Part shown: positions 18,400 through 28,290 of the stretch, piece by piece
How the letters are laid out: each line of letters opens with the position of its first letter
Numbering within the stretch: position 1 is the first letter of the stretch
Notes under the pieces: generated by a model
Databases searched by the model: none
Told to the model about the DNA's origin: nothing
Seen by the model: the letters and a program-made list of their open reading frames with translations, nothing else
Position numbers and translations under genes: made by a program
From: Bacillota bacterium
GTDB lineage: Bacteria; Bacillota; Sulfobacillia; Sulfobacillales; Sulfobacillaceae
NCBI GenBank assembly: GCA_021820965.1
Contig: JAKACZ010000012.1
Location: 22,075-86,074 of the forward strand
Direction: 5' to 3'
Length of the DNA: 64,000 nt

Positions 18400-19250
18400 C
18401 GGCGCCCGATAGTGGCGCGACCGCCAAGTAGATTGTCGCGGCTAGGATAACTTGGCCCAGGCTGTATGCCCGTCAATTTCAGCTCGAGTGCGAATCTTGG
18501 AGACGGGGGTTGTCGCAAACATTTCATAAAAATATCCACGGTCATCGACCTGGGCCCAATAAGACCCGTCACTCTGGCCACATCGACCCTCGACCCAAAT
18601 GTTAACGCCGCTCGCCTGACGCGTCGGGATCCCGCCATAGGCCCGTATCCCCCATCAGGTGCTCGGCAGCGCGCCCGTATTGGCATGTCAATCGACCAGC
18701 ACACGTCCACGGTGGCGTCGCCATCTGCGACATTGCCCCCCGTGACCACCACGCACGATGAAAGCCCCGTCCCCGTCGGCTCGATTTTGTACGCTAATGT
18801 GCCCCTTGTAGCCATCAAGTCAAGGTCCCCTGCCGGGCGGCGGCCCCGGCGATCATGAACGAATCGATGAGATCTTCGGCGGCGCCGAGGAGTCCCACGG
18901 CGCTGGCGTCCACCAACGTCATCTGCGACAGCCGGCGACCAAAATCTGTGCTTAAGAGCCGAGCGCGATACCGGGTGAGGGTCGAGTGATCGAGCGTGAT
19001 CTCCAGACTTCGGCCGAGGCCGACGGCGAATTTCCAGCGGTCATCAAACCGAGCATTGTCGCCCGCGTCGCGGTCGGATAGGCCCTCACGAAACTGCAAC
19101 AGCGTCAGCGCCAGCACAACCGTGGGCGGCTTAGCCGGTCGGTGCCGGTGGTCCCGTACCAGTCTTGAAAGTCCTCATCCTGAAAATGCGCGGCGATCCA
19201 GTTCCGGATCTTCGCATAAATCGAGGTCAGGCGAAAAATGTGTGTCGTGC
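18400..19250 (-). pseudogene. IS1182-family transposase, multiply frameshifted
   Basis: Minus-strand pieces in order: IRNWIAAHFQDEDFQDWYG, then (shifted) LALTLLQFREGLSDRDAGDN, RFDDRWKFAVGLGRS, LDHSTLTRYRARLL and LVDASAVGLLGAAEDLIDSF (frame 19117-18815). In other frames GYKGHISVQ, GGNVADGDATVDV and LVDQHANTGALPST follow. This is the order of IS1182-type DDE transposases. Several frameshifts and stops prevent a product. The sequence abuts the 3' side of gltB. Confidence 0.6.
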
Positions 19251-19431
19251 TCGGTGATGGAGATTCCGCGTGAGAATCCGCAATCGCCGCATTTTTGGAG
19301 CGGAACTAGACGGATCCGGGCGAGTAAAGATGGCCGCATCATTGGTCCGATGTGTACGGGTCACAGAATCAAGCGAAACCGTCGAGACAGCCTCCGCACA
19401 TCCTGATAACTTCCTCTTGCAACGCAATCAG

Positions 19432-19451
19432 AAGGTGCCCAAGCGCACCTT
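19432..19451 (-). terminator. Hairpin downstream of gltB
   Basis: AAGGTGC (19432-19438) and GCACCTT (19445-19451) form a 7-bp stem with a 6-base loop, 30 bases after the gltB stop codon. There is no clear T-run on the minus strand, so termination efficiency is uncertain. Confidence 0.3.
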
Positions 19452-19480
19452 CCGTTTGCGACACGATGACCGATCACCGG

Positions 19481-22400
19481 TTACTCGGTAGAAACCTCCT
19501 GGTCCATTTGCTCAGAGGCTGCCACGACTTTCAAAAAGGTCTCCTCGGGACGGTTTCCCAAACGCCGGATCACGTTCGCTCTCTCGCCGTGTCCTGATTC
19601 TTCCGCGGTTCTGGCAGCTTCCTCCAACAGTTCCCGCACAACCGGGCCGTCATCCGGCCCTAGCGACTGAAGCTCTACGCGGGCCGAGGACGACACTCGG
19701 GATTGAAGATACTCCCGTGTCAGTCCCGTGTCAGGATCGTGTCGAAGATAGATGACCCCGCCTGTCATGCCAGCCGCAATCCACGGTCCCGGGTCGGCCA
19801 GCACCAAAGCTTGCCCGCGCGTCATATACTCGAATCCGAACCCCTTGATAGCCGCGCTGTCCCACCAGCTGGTACTTTCACGCACGGATGGCAGGCCCTC
19901 GCCCATAATCACGATCCGCCCCCCGGCCAATCGGACCCCGGCACGGGAGTCGGCAGCACCCTGAACCACAATGGTTCCACCCTGGGCGCCGTAGGCCAGG
20001 CTCTTTCCCGCATGACCACCAAACCGCCCATGCTTCATCAGGCGGATGATGCCGCCCGAAGCCGCCTTGCCGACTCCGTCCTGCGCACCGCCCCAAGCCG
20101 AACAAGTAATGCCGTCGCTTAAGAAGGCGCCGAATCCTTGACCCGCCACACCATGAACTTCGATAATCTCCTCGCGGTCGCTTCGAAATCCAGTGCGGCG
20201 GCCCGACTGCCATACGCCCGCCATCCGCCGGTCAACGGGCTGGAAGAACACCGGTGGGACCCGCGTGGCTGACGCTGAAGAGCGCACGACCACCTCTGGG
20301 CCGTTTACTTCTGATACCAATAGCTCCTGATCATCCTCGACCAACGATGCCATCCAGGAGACAAAGTCGAGACTCTCTTGCGCTCCCCACTGCCGCAATA
20401 AGTGCCACTGGCCCACCGCGTCCGACACGTGAGCCATGCCCAGATGGCGAAGGCGCTCCTCCAAGGCACTGCCGACCGCCTGAAAGAAGGCCACCAGATT
20501 GTTCGTCGCCAGTTCCACCTCTTGTGGCACAAATCGCTTGATGCCGCGTTTATGCGCCTCCTCGACAGTCTCAATTTGGGTGGTAATGCCAACATGGCAC
20601 GTGTCCTTTTGGCATTGGCGGCAAATAGTACAACCGAGGGCCACCATCGCCATCGTTCCGAATCCCACCCGGTTTGCACCCATCAAAATCAGCTTAAGTA
20701 CATCGTCGGCAGTCCGTACCCCGCCATCCGCCCAGAGCTCGACTTGATCGCGGACTCCCGCCTGGACCAGTGCGTGGTGCGTCAGCGGCACACCGACCTC
20801 CGCCGGCAGACCCACATGCCGCAGTGCATGGGAACGAGCCGCCCCGGTTCCGCCGTCAAAGCCCGATAGGGTGATAACATCGGCTCCGGCCTTGACGATT
20901 CCCACCGCGATGGTTCCAATATTGGGAACGACCGGCACCTTGACTACGACTTTCAGCTCCGGATTAACGGTCTTCAATTCGTCAATGAGCTGCCGTAAAT
21001 CCTCAATCGAGTACAAATCATGGTTATTGCTGGGCGAAATAAGATCCGTTCCGGGGCGGGCATTGCGAGCCCGCGCCACCTTTTCCGACACCTTGCGTCC
21101 TGGCAGGTGGCCGCCTTCCCCGGGTTTCGCCCCTTGGCCAATCTTAATTTCCACATATGCCGCCCCATTAAGCAGGCCCGAATTAATCCCGAAGCGCCCC
21201 GATGCCACCTGATACCCGCGCCAGCGTGTATAGCGGCCAATCATGTCGGGAATTTCCCCGCCCTCACCGTTCATAGCCACAATGTTGAGGCGCTTGGCGG
21301 CTTCTGCGTAGGCACGAAACGCGCTCTCCCCTTGGGACCCAAAGGACATCGACGAGATCACAAAGGGGTAGTCATGGTTTCCCACGGTCAGTGACGCCGA
21401 TGGCACGACATGGGCGTCATGGCGGGAAACAAGCAACACATGCCGCAGTTGAGACGGCATCTTCCGTTCCAGATCGCCAATAGATTCATGAAAGGCCTCG
21501 GCATCGATAGCGCCACGGGTCAACTGTTGAGCGGGCTTGTATACGTGCGGGTTGAAGTGCGGGATAAAGCGGGGCCGCGCCCCCGAATCGACCGCCTGAA
21601 GCCGCTCTGCTCTAACGGATTCACGCCGACGTTCCCAATTTTCCAGCGTCGGTGCGGCCCAGGTAGGAACCCCCATAAGCTCAGCCGCCTCTTGGGGAAG
21701 TCCGATGGCAGAGAAATTGCGGCCGTAGCCGGAGAGCCAATGGGTGCCCATGGTCGAAAAAATCTTTTCCAGCCCGTGGTTTAACACCTCAATAGGTGGT
21801 GAATCAGCCGCCGCCCAAATCGCGTAAGGCACCAAGGCCGCTGCCCCGAGACCCATGAGAACCGCTGCGTCATGCAAATTGCGTATCATGCCGCTTCGGA
21901 CCACAAGGGACACACTGCGCCCCAACCCTTTCTCGGTCACCGCCCGTTCCACCGCCGCCAGCGCCAAGGCGGGGTCTAAGCTGACCGATTGTCCAGGTTG
22001 ATAGGTTCCGGCGTCATCCAAGATAATCAGGTGGACGCCACCGCGCACTCGCTCAACGACATCGCGGCCCAACTCCCGGGCGCGCTCCAATTCCGTGCTG
22101 CCAGCGGTCCAGCTCATGGCGATCGTTTGTGCGCCAACTCCGAAGACCTGGGCGACTTGAGCCAGGCCCGCGTCAGTCAGCCACGGGTGCTGCAGGCGAA
22201 CCACCGGACCCCGAACCGGGACATCTAGTCCATGCGGACGCGGCCCAAGCCAGGTTGACAAGCGAAAGTGTTCCGCTTCACGTTCGCGGTCCAATGCCGG
22301 ATTGGTCACAACCGCCACCGTCTCCTGCAAGTAATCGGCAATCGTGACAATGCCAGTCGACAGCGCCGCCAGCGGACCATCAAATCCAAGTGATCCGATC

Positions 22401-23722
22401 GGTTCTTGACCTGTAGTAGTCCACGCCTTCACCATCTGCAAATCATCACGCGTCCAGCCGTCGGCCGCCCGCTGCCACTCGGGCACCGAAGCCGACACCC
22501 CTTGGCCCTCGGCCAAGGACAGTGTTTGCGGCCAAGAGGACTCCTTGACCCGGGCCAGCAACGCCTCCGTCACGTGTTCGGAATTAACCCGGGTTAGAGG
22601 GCCATCGCCAGACCAGTTCCATGCCACAATCTCGCCAGCACCAATCATGCGCGGCTCCGCCCGCCAGTGCTTAGGCGGCACTACGCCCGGTTCCGACGAC
22701 AAAATGATCGCGTCATCCGTCTCCAAAATCCATAGCGGGCGCAGTCCCATGGCATCCACGGCGGCTACCAGCTGCTGCCCGTCTGTGGCAACCAAAGCCT
22801 GGGGCCCTTGGACAACGGGACTCCAAAAAGTTTCCAGGCGCGCATAGGCATCTTGCCACTCGGACGGCCACGTCTTGACCACAGCCGGCGACGGCGCACT
22901 AATAAGCCGCATGGTTTCAGCCAGCGAAAGGCCATAACGCCGGGACATCTGCATTAAAACCCGGTCCAACGACTGTGAGTCACTACCCTGCTCGACGCTG
23001 TTGATGCCGAGGCTGGCCAGCTCATCGCGCACCCGGCCAATTGTATTAATCTCGCCATTGTGTGCCAGCCACAAAAATGGCTGAACCCTCCGCAACTCCG
23101 TAGTGGTGTTGGTAGAAAACCGATTATGACCGACCACCACTCGCGGCTGAAAATGTTCGCCCCATAGCTTATAAGCATGCTCAGCTAGTGTTTGGGCGTC
23201 TACCCGCATCTTCAGCGAGGTCAGATGCTGGCCCCAGGCCGCGATTTGTCCGGGAAATGCTTCTTCCAGGCGCTCAAGTGTCTTCCACTCGCGGAGGTTT
23301 TCCTCCGCGCTTTGGTGCAACAATGCGGCGGTCCACAGTCCTTCCCCGCCGTCGACCACGTCCCAATGAGTGCCGACGACCGAAAATCTTCCTTCCCCGG
23401 CGACGCCTTTCAGCGCCTCGAACGCCTGCCGCTCCTCTGTTAACGAGATGGCCAGGGTCAAAATCCAAAGTTTACCCCGGGTTCGCTCATCCAAACCCGG
23501 CAGACGCTGTCGCCACAGGGACTCGGGAAACGATGTAATAATTCCGGTGCCATCCGATTTGCCGTCCAGCTGTCCCGAGCGATGCTCCATCGCTCCCAGC
23601 GCTTCCAGGGCCCGGTGCCACAGGGGTACCCCCGTGTAGCGACCGGGATTCTTCAGCACGGCCGCATAGACGGCACACGAATCAAATTCAGGAGCAGGAC
23701 GGGAATTTTGGGCTTTTGCCAT
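19481..23722 (-). CDS. gltB: Glutamate synthase, large (alpha) subunit
   Basis: A 1413-residue enzyme that makes glutamate from 2-oxoglutarate and glutamine. Domains in order: class-II glutaminase, whose nucleophile is likely Cys16 in EFDSCAVYAAVLKNPG (a 15-residue propeptide, as in other GltB proteins; MEHRSGQLDG follows); the central domain; the FMN/2-oxoglutarate domain with MNGEGGEIP and SRFGINSG-type text; a 3Fe-4S cluster motif near residues 1030-1041 (GCTICRQCQKDTC); and the GXGXG C-terminal domain. The GFGAFLSDGITC region belongs to the last domain. AGAGGGGGG lies 9-10 bases before the ATG. The small subunit gltD is not next to it; it may lie elsewhere or a ferredoxin may serve as donor. 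Confidence 0.93.
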   Translation of the reverse strand: MAKAQNSRPAPEFDSCAVYAAVLKNPGRYTGVPLWHRALEALGAMEHRSGQLDGKSDGTGIITSFPESLWRQRLPGLDERTRGKLWILTLAISLTEERQAFEALKGVAGEGRFSVVGTHWDVVDGGEGLWTAALLHQSAEENLREWKTLERLEEAFPGQIAAWGQHLTSLKMRVDAQTLAEHAYKLWGEHFQPRVVVGHNRFSTNTTTELRRVQPFLWLAHNGEINTIGRVRDELASLGINSVEQGSDSQSLDRVLMQMSRRYGLSLAETMRLISAPSPAVVKTWPSEWQDAYARLETFWSPVVQGPQALVATDGQQLVAAVDAMGLRPLWILETDDAIILSSEPGVVPPKHWRAEPRMIGAGEIVAWNWSGDGPLTRVNSEHVTEALLARVKESSWPQTLSLAEGQGVSASVPEWQRAADGWTRDDLQMVKAWTTTGQEPIGSLGFDGPLAALSTGIVTIADYLQETVAVVTNPALDREREAEHFRLSTWLGPRPHGLDVPVRGPVVRLQHPWLTDAGLAQVAQVFGVGAQTIAMSWTAGSTELERARELGRDVVERVRGGVHLIILDDAGTYQPGQSVSLDPALALAAVERAVTEKGLGRSVSLVVRSGMIRNLHDAAVLMGLGAAALVPYAIWAAADSPPIEVLNHGLEKIFSTMGTHWLSGYGRNFSAIGLPQEAAELMGVPTWAAPTLENWERRRESVRAERLQAVDSGARPRFIPHFNPHVYKPAQQLTRGAIDAEAFHESIGDLERKMPSQLRHVLLVSRHDAHVVPSASLTVGNHDYPFVISSMSFGSQGESAFRAYAEAAKRLNIVAMNGEGGEIPDMIGRYTRWRGYQVASGRFGINSGLLNGAAYVEIKIGQGAKPGEGGHLPGRKVSEKVARARNARPGTDLISPSNNHDLYSIEDLRQLIDELKTVNPELKVVVKVPVVPNIGTIAVGIVKAGADVITLSGFDGGTGAARSHALRHVGLPAEVGVPLTHHALVQAGVRDQVELWADGGVRTADDVLKLILMGANRVGFGTMAMVALGCTICRQCQKDTCHVGITTQIETVEEAHKRGIKRFVPQEVELATNNLVAFFQAVGSALEERLRHLGMAHVSDAVGQWHLLRQWGAQESLDFVSWMASLVEDDQELLVSEVNGPEVVVRSSASATRVPPVFFQPVDRRMAGVWQSGRRTGFRSDREEIIEVHGVAGQGFGAFLSDGITCSAWGGAQDGVGKAASGGIIRLMKHGRFGGHAGKSLAYGAQGGTIVVQGAADSRAGVRLAGGRIVIMGEGLPSVRESTSWWDSAAIKGFGFEYMTRGQALVLADPGPWIAAGMTGGVIYLRHDPDTGLTREYLQSRVSSSARVELQSLGPDDGPVVRELLEEAARTAEESGHGERANVIRRLGNRPEETFLKVVAASEQMDQEVSTE

Positions 23723-24080
23723 ACATTGCGGCCCCCCTCTGATATAAAGCGATATAGGCGTTTAGTCGAGCGTAGACAGCTCGTTTAGCGCTCTTTACCA
23801 ATTCTCTGCTTTAAAGCAACGCGTTCGCCAGATTATAATGGCTGGATAAAACGGAAAAACGATTGGGACAAAACCCGTGCCGGAAGAAACAGTGACTGCG
23901 GGTGATTCTTAAAGCGTTGTCGAAACCGCATTGAGACCGCGCGATGGCACAATTATACAATATCGTGAATATCTTCGCAATAGCAATTTGCCGCCCCAGT
24001 GCAGGGCGTCCCCCTGTGCGCTGCCGCCGACGGTCTGGTACAATTCTTGCAGAGATCAAATTCATCTGAGGAGCGAGTGC
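23723..24080. other. Divergent promoter region of gltB and the MBL hydrolase
   Basis: ATTATAAT at 23832-23839 provides a -10 on both strands. Used for gltB it gives a leader of about 100 bases containing GCTTTAAAGC and a CGAGC-TGTCTAC-GCTCG hairpin (23770s), flanked by two copies of CTAAACG. For the hydrolase a better candidate is the extended -10 TGG-TACAAT at 24036-24044. Confidence 0.4.
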
Positions 24081-25058
24081 ATGAATCTTCTGCAACCTGT
24101 ATCGGGCGTCACCGGACTATTCGTGCCGGTTCCTCTGCCAGTGCGCGACACCAATTGTTATGTGCTTGATACGCAGGATGGCGTCGTTATTGTTGACGCG
24201 GGCATGGACACGTCCGACGCCCGCTCCGTGTGGGAGGACTTTATTCGGGAAACGGGTTTGGACCGCCAAAAGGTCCACTTCCTTTTCGTGACACACTTTC
24301 ACCCGGACCACTTGGGACTGGCTCACTGGCTGAGTGAACGCCTACAAACCCCCGTGGCCATGATGAGACAAGAGGCGGCCATGTCGCAACGGCTCCACCA
24401 ACCCAAGAGTCCGCCGATTGAACCGGACACGGTGCGTGCTTTTTATGAGCGGCATGGGGTGCCGGCTGTCATCATTGAGCATTGGTTGGCGTTGGATAAG
24501 GCGCTCCGAGGTGCCCTGACCATACCGACGTCATTCAAAACCTTTGAACACCAAGATGTGGTTCGGGTCGGGGAGTTGGAACTGCGATTCCTTGAACAAG
24601 GCGGTCATACCGCCCATCAAGGCCTCATCTACCTCCCCGCGACAAATGCTTTGTTAACCGGAGACCAAGTTCTAGCGCGCATCACACCCAATGTGAGTCT
24701 TTGGCCCGGTGGAGAAGAAAACCCCTTGGCGGAGTACTTGGCTTCGTTAAATCGCCTGCTGGAACTTCCGCATCCTGTGGGACTTCCCGCGCACGAGACC
24801 CTTATCAGTGATGTCAACCACCGAGTCGCGGAGTTGTTGCAACACCATGACGTGCGCAACGCCAAAATCCTCGGATTCCTGGATGAAGGCCCGGCTCAGG
24901 CCTATGGCTTGACCCGGCGTCTGTTTCAACGGCCGTTAGATGACTACCAACTACGGTTTGCCGTGGGTGAAACCTTGGCCCATTTGGAGTTTCTGCGATC
25001 CCGGGGACACGTTCAATTGGCCTCAGGCATGGAGACTGCCTTATATGAACGGGCATGA
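24081..25058 (+). CDS. Metallo-beta-lactamase-fold hydrolase
   Basis: A 325-residue cytosolic hydrolase of the glyoxalase-II/MBL group. The metal-binding motif THFHPDHLG is complete. The later ligands are seen in GGHTAHQGLIYLP, LTGDQVL and LPAHE. The C-terminal part (FQRPLDDYQLRFAVGETLAHLEFLRSRG) resembles the winged-helix tail of eukaryotic-LACTB2-like proteins. The start at ATG 24081 is set by GAGGAGCG and by the extended -10 TGG-TACAAT at 24036-24044. The longer frame from 23931 would begin upstream of the promoter. Its end overlaps the HAD gene by 14 bases. Substrate unknown. Confidence 0.82.
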   Translation: MNLLQPVSGVTGLFVPVPLPVRDTNCYVLDTQDGVVIVDAGMDTSDARSVWEDFIRETGLDRQKVHFLFVTHFHPDHLGLAHWLSERLQTPVAMMRQEAAMSQRLHQPKSPPIEPDTVRAFYERHGVPAVIIEHWLALDKALRGALTIPTSFKTFEHQDVVRVGELELRFLEQGGHTAHQGLIYLPATNALLTGDQVLARITPNVSLWPGGEENPLAEYLASLNRLLELPHPVGLPAHETLISDVNHRVAELLQHHDVRNAKILGFLDEGPAQAYGLTRRLFQRPLDDYQLRFAVGETLAHLEFLRSRGHVQLASGMETALYERA

Positions 25059-25728
25059 CCTGGGATCCCGGCCCTGGGTTACCTTCGACATGGATAACAC
25101 GTTGATACAAAGTCCCTATTGGCGACTTCATTTCCGCCCCTGGCTTGAAGCTGAGGCCCAACGCCTCGGCACCGACTACCGCAGTCTTTGGCGCCACTTT
25201 CACCAACGTTCGGAGGAGTTGTGGCGCCGAGGCCGCTGGGTCGACTCCTTCGACTGGCCTGCTATCGCCGAGCACCTCGGATTATCGCGGGTGCCGGAAG
25301 TCAGGGTTTCCTCGCCTAAACCGGTTCGCGCGCTGGTTCCCACGGGTGTGGAAGCGATGTTGTGGTCGCTGCGCCAGCTGAATGTCCGCCTGGCGATCGT
25401 CACCAACGGGTTTTGGGCGTTCCAGTACCCGTATCTCAAGGCTCTCGGATGGCCATACCTATTGGATGCCGTCATTACCCCCGACCGAATCGGAGCGGCC
25501 AAGCCCAACCCTGCCATCATGGTTCCCGTGAGTCCGGGCCTGATCCACGTGGGCGACCGGTTAAGCCATGACGTACTCGCGGCCAGACGTTCCGGCCGGA
25601 AGTCCGCACTTGTCGGGCCCAGTTCTGAACATGACCATATTGACCCACTCATGCCCGCGAATCTGGAGCCGGACTGGATCATCAATGACTGGCGCCACCT
25701 GCCGCAAATTGTGGCAAGCATGCTTTAA
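25045..25728 (+). CDS. HAD-superfamily hydrolase
   Basis: A 227-residue phosphatase-like protein with all HAD motifs: motif I FDMDNTLI (nucleophile Asp at about residue 16), motif II IVTNG, the Lys of motif III in GAAKPNP and motif IV HVGDRLSHD. The helical cap lies between motifs I and II. The ATG at 25045 lies inside the end of the upstream MBL gene and has GGAG about 12 bases before it, so the pair is translationally coupled. Phosphatase activity on a small metabolite is likely. The substrate is not evident. Confidence 0.82.
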   Translation: MNGHDLGSRPWVTFDMDNTLIQSPYWRLHFRPWLEAEAQRLGTDYRSLWRHFHQRSEELWRRGRWVDSFDWPAIAEHLGLSRVPEVRVSSPKPVRALVPTGVEAMLWSLRQLNVRLAIVTNGFWAFQYPYLKALGWPYLLDAVITPDRIGAAKPNPAIMVPVSPGLIHVGDRLSHDVLAARRSGRKSALVGPSSEHDHIDPLMPANLEPDWIINDWRHLPQIVASML

Positions 25729-26119
25729 TACCCGAGGCCTTAACGACTGGGAAGGCGCCAAGAGAGTCTCCGCAACGGGTAGATTTTTCCCATTACCGTA
25801 GATATCCCATGTCACGAGTTGTCTCCAACGTGGCACAACCTGCTCCGTCTGGATTCCCAAAAACCGTCGAAAGAAGTTTCCTCAAAATCAAACGACGGTG
25901 CGGCCCTGATCAATTGTGAACCCGCACGCATTGCGTCGGGACGGAAGGTCTCGGAAGCAGTGATTCAGCGATAGGTTGCAGAATCGCGCGGACGATAAAG
26001 GCATCTCACCCCAGTCCCCATCTCCTGAAGGAGCGGGGAATTCTCGCGCCTGTCTTAGACAAAAAGCCAAAAAGCGCCCGTTCCTTTGTGATAGGATCGG
26101 TTTAAAAGGGGGGACAAGT
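25729..26119. other. Intergenic region with a hairpin before the lactonase operon
   Basis: No gene seen. A hairpin with an internal loop (CCCC-CTCCT at 26016-26026, AGGAG-GGGG at 26029-26038) lies about 80 bases upstream of the lactonase start and could be a leader structure or terminator. The open frame through it has no initiation signal. Confidence 0.3.
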
Positions 26120-26935
26120 GTGAAAGCAGAACGCATTCACTTGTTAGACTTGGGTTGGCTCGGAGGGGACATCGGCTGGTTTTTGCCCGGGGCGGCGGGA
26201 TGCGCCATGACGTTTAGCAACCGGAATCCCATCCGGCGTTGGGTGGAGATCCCCGTCAGTGCGGCCCTCTTGCGGCATCCTGAAGGCAATATTCTCTTCG
26301 ATGTCGGGATCTCACCTCAGGCGATGAATACGCATGCCAAGGGTTTGGTAGAAGCCTTCCCAATTGTGCGGATGTCGGATGAGAACCGCATTGAAGTGCA
26401 ACTTGAGAAAGTGGGCCTTCGTCCCAAGGACATTGATTTCATTGTGATTTCTCATTTGCATCTTGACCACATCGGACAGATTGGTCCGTTTCTTGAGCAC
26501 CAAATTCCCATTGTGGTGCAAAAACGAGAGTTAGAGTCGGCGTTGTACCTTCTCTGGCAAGGGAAAGGCGGCGCATACGACTTTGCCGATTTAGACGGAC
26601 TCAGAGGGGCGCCCTGGGCACCCATTCACGACCACCAATTCGATTTGTTGGACGGAGTCACTCTGGAATGGACGGGGGGACATACGGCGGGACACCAGGT
26701 GATGCATGTGAGCACTGCCGCCGGAAACTTCTATACCCTCACCGGTGACTATCTCCACATGCCGGAGGAATATGACATGGAAGCCAAAGGCTGGCTTCTG
26801 AGCGACGCCGAGGAGTGGCATGCCTACATACGCAAGTTAAAGCTTCTGCACAAGGCACGAAAGGGCCGCCTGGTGATGGGCCATGACCCCGATTTGTGGG
26901 CCAAGTATGACGCCGCACCGGCCGGCCTGGATTAG
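26120..26935 (+). CDS. AHL-lactonase-like metallo-beta-lactamase-fold hydrolase
   Basis: A 271-residue MBL-fold protein with the AiiA/quorum-quenching-lactonase layout: LFDVGISPQ, SHLHLDHIGQIG, later GGHTAGHQVMHV, LTGDYLHMPEEY and VMGHDPDLW. The start is GTG at 26120 after AAGGGGGG; the upstream frame lacks an initiation signal. It is followed 14 bases later by the transhydrogenase gene and is clearly in an operon with it. A lactone substrate is therefore plausible. In view of the neighbour, gamma-butyrolactone-type compounds are as reasonable as acyl-homoserine lactones. This last point is inference. Confidence 0.78.
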   Translation: MKAERIHLLDLGWLGGDIGWFLPGAAGCAMTFSNRNPIRRWVEIPVSAALLRHPEGNILFDVGISPQAMNTHAKGLVEAFPIVRMSDENRIEVQLEKVGLRPKDIDFIVISHLHLDHIGQIGPFLEHQIPIVVQKRELESALYLLWQGKGGAYDFADLDGLRGAPWAPIHDHQFDLLDGVTLEWTGGHTAGHQVMHVSTAAGNFYTLTGDYLHMPEEYDMEAKGWLLSDAEEWHAYIRKLKLLHKARKGRLVMGHDPDLWAKYDAAPAGLD

Positions 26936-26949
26936 GAGGAGGTAGATCC

Positions 26950-28248
26950 ATGCGTTCGTCTGACATCGTCATCACACCGTTTACCGACGCCGTGTTCAGC
27001 ATCAATCTGCCTTACGTGAAGTTCGGTTTGGAATCGACCCGGGACGTGGGCTATGAGGCTAAGCGGCTCGGGATGAAGCACGCATTAGTGGTCATTGATC
27101 CCAGGCTTGAGCGGTCGGAAGCGGCCAAGGTCGTCCTCGCGGCACTCCAAGCCGAGGATATCTCCCATGAAACTCTCACCATGGTCCGCGTGGAACCCGA
27201 AGATACGGCGGTTATGAGCGCGTTTCGGGCCATTGAACAAAAGTCGGTCGACGGCTTTGTCTCAATCGGGGGCGGCTCAACCATCGATACGGCGAAAATG
27301 TTAAACCTCTTGGTGAGTTCGTCGGGAGAGCTCCTCGATTACGTGAATCCCCCAATTGGGCGAGGCAAGAGTCCGTCGGTGCCCCTGAAACCGCATATAG
27401 CCGTGCCGACAACTGCGGGAACAGGCAGCGAAAGCACCAGCGTGGCAATTTTGGATATTACCCGGATAAAGGTTAAATCGGGCATTAGTCACCGTTACCT
27501 CCGTCCCGACGTGGCCATTATCGACCCGTTGAATACGCTCACCTTGCCACCCATGGTGACCGCGTCGTCCGGCCTCGACGTGCTCAACCACGCCATCGAG
27601 TCCTTTACGGGGCGTCCGTACAGCGCTCAGCAAAAAGTTGCTCATCCCAGCCAGCGACCGGTTTATGCCGGCTCAACTCCGGTAGGCGACATCTTTGCCA
27701 TGCAAAGTATTCAATGGGTCGAACAATACTTGCGTCGCGCCGTGAGTCAGCCGTTTGACGTCGAGGCCCGGTACTATATGATGTTGGGCGCGAGTGTGGC
27801 AGGTATCGGGTTCGGCCATGCGGGTGTTCATATTCCTCATGCCATGGGCTATCCCATTGCCGGAATGGTACGGGAGTGGGCGCCCCGGAATTACGACTTC
27901 GGCTACCCCATCAGCCCGCATGGGATTAGCACAGCTATTCCTGCGGCGTACGTGTTTCGACATCTGGCGCAATTCGATATTGAACGGTTTCGCCAAGTTG
28001 CGATGGCCTTGAACATCTCAGGCGATACCGTTCGATCCCTGCGAGAGAATTTGTTTGACTACTATCTGTCCCTTTTAAAGACGCTGGGGATTCCCACGAC
28101 GCTTCGGGAGCTGGGATTCACCGCTCAGGACATCCCGAAGCTGGTTGAGGGAACGCTAGCCCAACAGCGACTGATTGGCCTGGCGCCGACCGAGGTCACC
28201 GAAGACCAATTGGCCCGGCTCTTTGATGAAGCGATCGTGGGTGCGTAA
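26950..28248 (+). CDS. Hydroxyacid-oxoacid transhydrogenase-like iron-dependent alcohol dehydrogenase
   Basis: A 432-residue group-III (iron-containing) alcohol dehydrogenase closest in layout to the ADHFE1/HOT branch. HOT enzymes transfer hydride between 4-hydroxybutyrate and 2-oxoglutarate, giving succinic semialdehyde and D-2-hydroxyglutarate. Branch-specific text includes LLDYVNPPIGRGK, VPLKPHIAVPTTAGTGSE, SSGLDVLNHAIESFTGRPY, RPVYAGSTPVGDI and GIGFGHAGVHIPHAMGYPI. GGGST is the nucleotide-binding loop, and the His residues in HAGVHIPHAMGYP and SPHG are the metal-ligand candidates. ATG at 26950 follows GGAGGAGG. It is translated with the lactonase. Confidence 0.85.
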   Translation: MRSSDIVITPFTDAVFSINLPYVKFGLESTRDVGYEAKRLGMKHALVVIDPRLERSEAAKVVLAALQAEDISHETLTMVRVEPEDTAVMSAFRAIEQKSVDGFVSIGGGSTIDTAKMLNLLVSSSGELLDYVNPPIGRGKSPSVPLKPHIAVPTTAGTGSESTSVAILDITRIKVKSGISHRYLRPDVAIIDPLNTLTLPPMVTASSGLDVLNHAIESFTGRPYSAQQKVAHPSQRPVYAGSTPVGDIFAMQSIQWVEQYLRRAVSQPFDVEARYYMMLGASVAGIGFGHAGVHIPHAMGYPIAGMVREWAPRNYDFGYPISPHGISTAIPAAYVFRHLAQFDIERFRQVAMALNISGDTVRSLRENLFDYYLSLLKTLGIPTTLRELGFTAQDIPKLVEGTLAQQRLIGLAPTEVTEDQLARLFDEAIVGA

Positions 28249-28290
28249 CAAAACAGCGTTGACGCAACAAGGACAACAAGCCGACGACGC

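Noticed and set aside
23931..24080. Longer N-terminus for the MBL hydrolase
   Set aside because: The extra 50 codons precede the promoter and ribosome binding site and do not match the family.
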